64,000 bases of DNA from Liolophura sinensis. Its lineage: Eukaryota > Mollusca > Polyplacophora > Chitonida > Chitonidae. Position 1 is the first letter of the stretch, and every line of letters starts with the position of its first letter. The translations under genes and the position numbers were made by a program. The stretch spans positions 31,089,630-31,153,629 of the forward strand of contig NC_088301.1 in NCBI RefSeq assembly GCF_032854445.1, written 5' to 3'. This document shows, piece by piece, positions 60,401 through 64,000 of this stretch. The notes beneath the pieces are model-generated. The model worked only from the letters and a program-made list of their open reading frames with translations. It made no database searches and was not told the DNA's origin.

Positions 60401-63277
60401 ACAATACACACCTGAGTCTTCAACATATCTGTAGCATCAAAAAAATACAAGACACATATAATGCATTAATCATGTTAAGTATATCACATGATATCTTACC
60501 TCTAGTATACGGTCCCCAGTCTTTAATGTTCCGTTTTTCCCTGCAGGACTGTCCTCCAGCACATGTTTAATGAAGATGCCAGAAATTGTATTCTCCTGGG
60601 CAGCCTGAAATAAATCTACTCGACCACCTGAATTAGAAAAGAAAAGTATCTCAATAAAAATTTGGAAGATAACTTGTTCACGGTGATTTGGTCATCTATC
60701 AAAACATTTATTTGTCTCTAAAAATCCAATTTTGTAGACCAAATTTTAGGTCAACTTGAGTATTTATTTGATTGGTGATTTTTTTGCACTTGTATGAAGA
60801 TAGGAAGGAAAAAGACAACCATTTACCAGAAACCTGACAGATATCCTGACTTAAAGGAGAAGAAAACATAAAAATAATGCCAAAATCAGATGAAAGAGCG
60901 TCAAAACTTATTTGCAAATATGATCTTTAATATTTTGGGGGATTTTTTTTTTTCAAGAGAAAAGGGTATTTGAAAATATTTTTGTATAGGGGGTACTTGG
61001 GACCAACTTTTGGTATTTATTGTTGTTGTATAATAATGTTCTAAATAAGAATGTGATGCTTGTCTAATAAATTTATCTGAATGTAAATTTGTTGTTTATA
61101 TCGAAACATATGTATTTAACTTAAATTATGATAATATTTATGAACATATGAATATGATCCAAATTGAGGTTTAATACATTTGATAGCTGAAAAGAACAAA
61201 TTCTAGAGCCAAAATATTTATTAAACCTGTGTTAAACCTGTGTCCTTATTTATGACATTATTAAACAAAGACTATTAATATCAAAAGGTGGTCCCAAATA
61301 CCCACCATACAAAATTATTTTGAAGTGTCTTTTCCTCCTTGAGGAAAAATCGGAAAAAAGTGAACACCACATTTAGGAATAACTTTTCACAATCTTTCAT
61401 CTGAACTTTGTCATTTTTATGTTTTCTCCACCTTTAAAGCACATAGCAGAAGAAGAGGTGAATTCATTCAGGTGCTGACTGACTGTGGCAAACAAGCCAT
61501 ATGCTGAATTTCACCTAAACTTTAATATGTTTCAGTTGACGTATTATGCTTGAGTCTGATTGAATTGTCCATCTTATAAGGCCACTTTGGATGTTTGGGT
61601 TTTTTTTTATGTGTAAAGTTGCACTAATATCTTTAACAAAAACTGGAGTGTTGGCACCAGAGTATCATTTAAGGTCTTTACATGTTTCTGAAAGTCCATT
61701 TTTACAGGATAAACTTTAGATGAAATACAGTAAGACATCAAGGGCCATAACTTTTGCAAATTGTAACTTGTCATATAAATACAACACTTTTGATTCACTT
61801 TTAGCATTGTTTAGCAGAATCATCAAAAGTGTCATTCCATTCCAGATGCTAAGTCACTAAAATATCATGCTGAAGATCCCATGAAATAGCACCTGTTGCC
61901 AGGACACCAAACAGTCTCTGAATATGCTGCCGCCCAGCAGCTATTACTTGGTCTGGATACCAGGGCTTCCTAAGGACAGACAGATGCACCCTAGCCACTA
62001 GTATGTCAATGTAGGAGTGAAACGCTTTACATATTGGTGTAAAGCAAAAGCAAACACTTCCGTATATTTCACCATCGTTTGATATGCAATAATGCCCATT
62101 CAGATGCATAAGAAGGCCTTTAAAAGCTAGGATACTTGAAGATTTTATGCCAACACTACTTTTTCCCATAAGAAACTAAGCAAACTTCATAAAAATATTA
62201 AGCAGCTTATAAACTTGGTGAATCAATCAGAATCAAGCAAAAGATGTCATTTAAAAGATGCAAATCTTCAGGTGAAATACAGTCAGTCAAATATAAGTGT
62301 TAATATAGATATACATGTATGTATAAAAGTAAGATATTTCTAAAACAAGCATTTTTTAACATCTTTGTATTCGGACACGCCCTTCAACATGCTGTCGAGG
62401 GACGAGATAAACGACAACATGTTCAAAACTGTTGACGTACAAGAAGAACAAAGATAAAGAAAACCCAGATGGGCTTAGTGGTTTATTTTCCAAAGAAAAT
62501 AAAGAAAATCAAATGAATACGTTTGCAGTAAGTATTTTATATAGCAGTGGTCAAGGTTCTGGATAGAGGTGACTATTATACACTATATGGCAATACCGTA
62601 TTTCATCAACCATTTCACATGTTTGCAAGGTGTTTATTCCAGCATTTTCTGAAGGCATTATTTTGTGCAGTATGTGAGATTCAGAGGATAATTTTATCAA
62701 ACGTAGTTTTATCTCGTAAATTTTATTAAAGAATTTGTATATATTGTACTGAAAGTTGCTCTTTCATTTGTGAAAAGGTTAAGGAAGTAGAGTAACTAAC
62801 ATACACTGCCACATAAATGGCAGGCCAGTGACAACTTTGCTGACAAAATTCGCCTACACACCAAAGAAGACAGTGGGTTTATACCTACCTACAATACTTA
62901 TTCCTAAACTTTTGCCAGGGTCCCTCTCTAGTTGAATGACTCTGGCAGGTCCCCAGGTCTGCTCACTTATTGCTGGTGAGCCATCAGCAGCCAGGGATTT
63001 TTGACGAGGTGAAGTTGCAGCAGGTGGTGGAGGTGAGCTCACAGGTGGAGGAGGCGGTGAGCTGACGACTGGTGGTGGCGAATTGGCAGGTGGTGGAGGT
63101 GGCAGAGGTGAACTTGGCGAGGAAGAGCCTGACACAATAGTCTGGTTGACATTAACTTGGATCTCACTGGTAAGCGGCGATACCAAGGAATTCTCCACAT
63201 GGCTGCTTGTCTGAAATCCAGTCTTGCTGGGGGAAGAAACAGGGGGTTCTTTTTTTTGTGATGTGGAAAGCGGTGAA
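36156..63277 (-). CDS. MPDZ: Multi-PDZ scaffold, MUPP1/MPDZ-like (PATJ-related), 3' part: PDZ7-PDZ13 equivalents
   Basis: Twenty-one minus-strand exons join with matching phases into 2992 nt (996 residues plus TAG). Seven PDZ domains follow the order and linkers of human MUPP1 PDZ7-PDZ13, each with its ligand-binding loop: [63 protein letters not shown]. The C-terminus GTVTLMVLS is identical to human MUPP1. MUPP1 and PATJ are cytoplasmic scaffolds at cell junctions and polarity complexes that bind C-terminal peptides of membrane proteins; that role is inferred here. A proline-rich linker precedes PDZ7. The 5' exons (L27 and earlier PDZ domains, if present) lie beyond the right edge. PDZ9 has the least typical loop. 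The count of domains after the PDZ7 equivalent favours MUPP1 over the 10-PDZ PATJ, but the two share this region. Confidence 0.95.
36726..36837 (-). CDS. MPDZ: MPDZ-like exon, PDZ12-13 linker
   Basis: 112 nt, acceptor cttctaaacag, donor gtaagt. Ser/Thr-rich linker ending SNDFQEDS, comparable to human FQDDL before QCK. Confidence 0.92.
37631..37745 (-). CDS. MPDZ: MPDZ-like exon, PDZ12 second half
   Basis: 115 nt, acceptor ctttttgtag, donor gtaaag. It encodes [20 protein letters not shown] then [18 protein letters not shown]. Confidence 0.96.
38825..39000 (-). CDS. MPDZ: MPDZ-like exon, PDZ12 first half
   Basis: 176 nt, acceptor ctgtccatgcaag, donor gtacag. It encodes [20 protein letters not shown], closely matching human PDZ12, and ends RSQKLK. 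Confidence 0.96.
39473..39617 (-). CDS. MPDZ: MPDZ-like exon, end of PDZ11 and basic linker
   Basis: 145 nt, acceptor ttttgtcttcag, donor gtagac. It encodes [20 protein letters not shown], the last PDZ11 strand (human VTLEVGRIKAG) and a Ser/Arg/Lys-rich linker. Confidence 0.95.
39788..40050 (-). mobile_element. SINE family 2
   Basis: Minus-strand copy with a (GAGT)n start, gcttggggtttaacatcata, aacaatttttcagtcatatg, ggaatccttagagtgcatgt, ctcttttatctagtgctgct and ccccttcatgctgaacacca; intronic. Confidence 0.85.
40506..40622 (-). CDS. MPDZ: MPDZ-like exon, PDZ11 centre
   Basis: 117 nt, phase 0 both ends, donor gtgagt. It encodes [20 protein letters not shown] then [19 protein letters not shown]. 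Confidence 0.97.
40975..41199 (-). CDS. MPDZ: MPDZ-like exon, PDZ10 end and PDZ11 start
   Basis: 225 nt, acceptor aactgctacag, donor gtgagt. It encodes [20 protein letters not shown] of PDZ10 and [20 protein letters not shown] of PDZ11. Confidence 0.97.
41511..41594 (-). CDS. MPDZ: MPDZ-like exon, PDZ10 centre
   Basis: 84 nt, phase 0, acceptor tttttgtgacag, donor gtaaac. It encodes [20 protein letters not shown] then KPGDQILE. Confidence 0.96.
42430..42593 (-). CDS. MPDZ: MPDZ-like exon, PDZ9-10 linker and PDZ10 start
   Basis: 164 nt, acceptor tgtacacaaag, donor gtgagt. Linker with [10 protein letters not shown], then [19 protein letters not shown] of PDZ10. Confidence 0.93.
42980..43100 (-). 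CDS. MPDZ: MPDZ-like exon, PDZ9 end
   Basis: 121 nt, acceptor ttcttgtag, donor gtaagt. It encodes [20 protein letters not shown] and a linker to FNAVP. Confidence 0.93.
43160..43807 (-). repeat. About 62-bp minisatellite copied from an exon/5' splice site junction
   Basis: About 10 copies lie just downstream of the 75-nt PDZ9 exon (43808-43882). In transcript orientation each unit carries caaatcctggaggttgatga, then a diverged version of the exon's last 30 nt (gttcattatgataag), then the donor gtgagctt. Copies next to the exon keep ttatcataatgaacat; the central ones have shifted to caatcataattaa; the far ones are most decayed. Confidence 0.95.
43808..43882 (-). CDS. MPDZ: MPDZ-like exon, PDZ9 centre
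   Basis: 75 nt, phase 0, acceptor catgttgcag, donor gtgagc. It encodes [20 protein letters not shown] then VHYDK (human GRLKVGDQILAVDD). It is the founding copy of the adjoining minisatellite. Confidence 0.94.
44586..44684 (-). CDS. MPDZ: MPDZ-like exon, PDZ9 first half
   Basis: 99 nt, phase 0, acceptor catattcag, donor gtaatt. It encodes [20 protein letters not shown] then [13 protein letters not shown]. The carboxylate-binding loop GLGFAI is followed by CEA instead of the usual VGG. Confidence 0.94.
46115..46216 (-). CDS. MPDZ: MPDZ-like exon, PDZ8-9 linker
   Basis: 102 nt, phase 0, acceptor tgtgttgtag, donor gtatat. Pro/Ala-rich linker then NIKTVYLEK, the first strand of PDZ9 (human VQHLELPK). 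Confidence 0.9.
46543..46609 (-). CDS. MPDZ: MPDZ-like exon, linker after PDZ8
   Basis: 67 nt, acceptor ctcttttag, donor gtacgt. It encodes [20 protein letters not shown] then TQ (human NQMAVCPG). Confidence 0.87.
46735..46850 (-). mobile_element. SINE family 1, 3' part
   Basis: Contains ctgagtggtgttttacgtcg, gaatatttcacttatacgac and cagccagcattgtgatggga in an intron. Confidence 0.75.
46960..47054 (-). CDS. MPDZ: MPDZ-like exon, PDZ8 second half
   Basis: 95 nt, acceptor cccctgtcacag, donor gtaaag. It encodes [20 protein letters not shown] then [11 protein letters not shown] (human INGQILYGRSHQNASSIIK). Confidence 0.96.
47601..47797 (-). CDS. MPDZ: MPDZ-like exon, PDZ8 first half
   Basis: 197 nt, acceptor catctttcag, donor gtagat. 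It encodes [20 protein letters not shown], then [20 protein letters not shown], and ends VQVGDELLE. Confidence 0.97.
49482..49905. repeat. 29-bp minisatellite, about 14 copies
   Basis: Unit actgacctggtcattaggta plus atggtctac, with variants cataaagaaatga and catta(a)gtaata. Confidence 0.96.
52108..52290. mobile_element. MITE-like element with terminal inverted repeats
   Basis: tcctcaaccttttcgcat at the left and atgcaaaaaggttgaagg at the right are near-perfect inverted repeats about 18 bp long, around an AT-rich non-coding core. Confidence 0.78.
54708..54850 (-). mobile_element. SINE family 1, 3' part
   Basis: Contains ttgattggtgttttacaccg, tactcaagaatatgtcactt and ggccagcactatggtgtggg. Confidence 0.75.
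55321..55338. repeat. Poly-C tract
   Basis: A run of about 18 C residues flanked by A/T-rich DNA. Confidence 0.95.
55393..55752 (-). mobile_element. SINE family 2, full length with tRNA-like head
   Basis: On the minus strand it begins ccctgatagcacagttggta gagcatctgcttcagg (A-box-like) with gggtcaatcctgag (B-box-like), then ggcttggcgttcagcattaa, ggttgacccgtatcag and agcactagataaag-type body, ending cagcgttaaaccccaagcac. About 360 bp. This copy defines the family as tRNA-derived. Confidence 0.88.
56755..56962 (-). mobile_element. SINE family 1, internal copy
   Basis: Contains cggcggccagcgtcatggtg, cagaccttcccacgcatggc, agccagcatgagctggactt and gaggctcctgggtcatt; the 3' end is lost. Confidence 0.8.
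57035..57113 (-). CDS. MPDZ: MPDZ-like exon, acidic linker before PDZ8
   Basis: 79 nt, acceptor ctgcattgcag, donor gtaagt. It encodes [20 protein letters not shown] then EGEDSY, leading in frame into [12 protein letters not shown] of PDZ8. Confidence 0.87.
57340..57490 (-). mobile_element. SINE family 1, 3' part
   Basis: Contains catgctcaagaatatttcac, cggccatcattacggtggga and agcctgggggaaatgcatga. Confidence 0.75.
57775..57968 (-). mobile_element. SINE family 1, head truncated
   Basis: Contains ttatttatttatttgattgg, gtactcaagaatatttcact, accatccgcaggttgctggc and gacttgaactcacagcgacc; the family's gggcagagcc segment is deleted. Confidence 0.85.
57969..59072. other. Intronic DNA without recognised features
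   Basis: No exon or repeat family is evident. Confidence 0.5.
59073..59135 (-). mobile_element. SINE family 1, short fragment
   Basis: gtccggagaggaagccagca and tgagctgggcttgagctcac correspond to the internal domain only. Confidence 0.65.
59240..59356 (-). CDS. MPDZ: MPDZ-like exon, linker after PDZ7
   Basis: 117 nt, phase 0, acceptor ctctttctag, donor gtgggt. Linker [20 protein letters not shown] continuing to ARISMQ, rich in charged and Ser residues. It is in frame with both neighbours but not conserved with vertebrates, so it could be an alternatively used exon. Confidence 0.78.
59871..59981 (-). CDS. MPDZ: MPDZ-like exon, PDZ7 end
   Basis: 111 nt, phase 0, acceptor cttattactcag, donor gtgagt. 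It encodes [20 protein letters not shown] then [12 protein letters not shown] (human VDGMDLRDASHEQAVEAIRK). Confidence 0.97.
60500..60627 (-). CDS. MPDZ: MPDZ-like exon, PDZ7 centre
   Basis: 128 nt, acceptor ctaattcag, donor gtaaga. It encodes [20 protein letters not shown] then [20 protein letters not shown]. An inner acceptor (tttatttcag, at 60605) would break the phase with the preceding exon, which is why the outer one was chosen. Confidence 0.94.
60628..62888 (-). other. Intron of the MPDZ-like gene
   Basis: 2.3-kb AT-rich intron with one MITE-like element (62592-62794); no other exon recognised. Confidence 0.7.
62592..62794. mobile_element. MITE-like element with terminal inverted repeats
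   Basis: accgtatttcatcaacca at the left against gaaaaggttaaggaagtaga at the right, with gcaaggtgtttattccagca shared with the element at 23444-23656. Confidence 0.68.
62889..63277 (-). CDS. MPDZ: MPDZ-like exon, proline-rich linker and PDZ7 start
   Basis: 389 nt, acceptor gtttcttgcag, donor gtaggt. It encodes about 100 residues of Ser/Pro-rich linker with [26 protein letters not shown] and similar tracts, then [20 protein letters not shown] of PDZ7. Polyproline runs of this type bind SH3, WW, EVH1 or profilin folds in other proteins; a partner here is unknown. The exon starts with one base of a split codon, so the coding sequence continues upstream beyond the window. Confidence 0.93.
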
Positions 63278-64000
63278 CTGCAAGAAACAACAAGCTTAAC
63301 TTAATGTAATGCCAAGAATATTACCTTTGCTTTGTACACAAACATTTGAGCAATGAAAATTCACCCAGGAAATATTTACATGTATATTTACTTATGTAAA
63401 CCTTACAATGTGCATTTTCATTTGTTTCAAACAATCTTTAAAAGGTTTGGAGTGCACCTGTGAAGGACTTGACAACATAAGGTCATTGTGAAAAAATTCC
63501 AAAAGACAGCAGTCAGGCATGCTGTAATGTAGAGTTGCAATGGGTTTCAGCATGCTTTAGGATCTATAAAACCAAAACACAGGCATTTGCTAATAATTGG
63601 AGTTAGTAGTATGTGCAGATTCTTTCATTTCATTCGCTTCATTCGAACTTTAATTAAAGATTACTGCCTAAAGCAAAATGCAAGCTTCTCAAATATCAAC
63701 AGTTTAACTAGTAACACATCTTCCTTTAAATGTCAATGCAGGTGTTTAGGCCATTTTGGAAGATGATGTGAGCTGTAACTAGAAGAATGTAAATTTTAGG
63801 CCTAGGCCAGTCAGAGGTTACACGCTTACAAAAGTGCATATGATTGTTGCTGACTGGAGCTATAATGCACTACAGTGTCACAGCATTTTAGTTTTAAGTC
63901 AACAGGGGAATAGAAATATTCAAAATAAAATGTAGATATTTTATAGTACAAATGTGGACCCAGTATGATGCATAAACATATTGTTTTGCGCGCAAATAAA
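63278..64000 (-). other. Intron of the MPDZ-like gene running off the window
   Basis: AT-rich, no exon recognised; the exon(s) for PDZ6 and earlier domains must lie further right. Confidence 0.65.

Overview
This is a eukaryotic nuclear window, AT-rich and intron-rich, with spliceosomal genes, several minisatellites and many short tRNA-derived retroelements. The gene content (a 13-PDZ MUPP1-type scaffold, a dystrophin-family gene, a TMEM141-like gene), frequent TACATGTA palindromes and SINE families like those known from bivalves suggest a lophotrochozoan, most likely a bivalve mollusc. The phylum is an inference; the metazoan assignment is firm.

Layout. About 8-81 (+) looks like the last coding exon of a gene entering from the left. 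A 14-copy 70-bp minisatellite follows (1040-2010), then gene-poor DNA with SINE copies to 9.8 kb. A short membrane-protein gene of the TMEM141 family lies on the minus strand (two exons, 9852-10400). From 11704 to 27859 (+) runs a complete 16-exon dystrophin-family gene, closest in layout to dystrotelin: WW, EF-hand-like region, ZZ zinc finger, coiled coil, acidic/serine-rich tail. Its 16 coding exons join in one frame to 714 codons plus stop. Its 3' flank holds a 50-bp repeat that starts on the stop codon and a 1.6-kb, 60-bp minisatellite ahead of an AATAAA. From 63277 down to 36156 (-) lie the last 21 coding exons (about 996 codons) of a MUPP1/MPDZ (PATJ-related) scaffold, covering PDZ domains equivalent to human PDZ7-PDZ13; its 5' part lies beyond the right edge. 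The two large genes converge tail to tail across 30-36 kb.

In other animals dystrophin-family proteins and MUPP1-type proteins both organise membrane-associated complexes, but nothing here shows that these neighbours cooperate.

The most unusual signal is a class of tandem repeat whose unit was copied from an exon-intron junction. In the dystrophin-family gene a 35-bp unit carrying the 3' end of an exon plus its 5' splice site is repeated about 19 times (19377-20056). In the PDZ gene a roughly 62-bp unit carrying 50 nt of an exon plus its donor is repeated about 10 times (43160-43882). In both genes another array overlaps the stop codon. The result is long ladders of decoy splice donors just downstream of the true donors, each followed by an in-frame stop.
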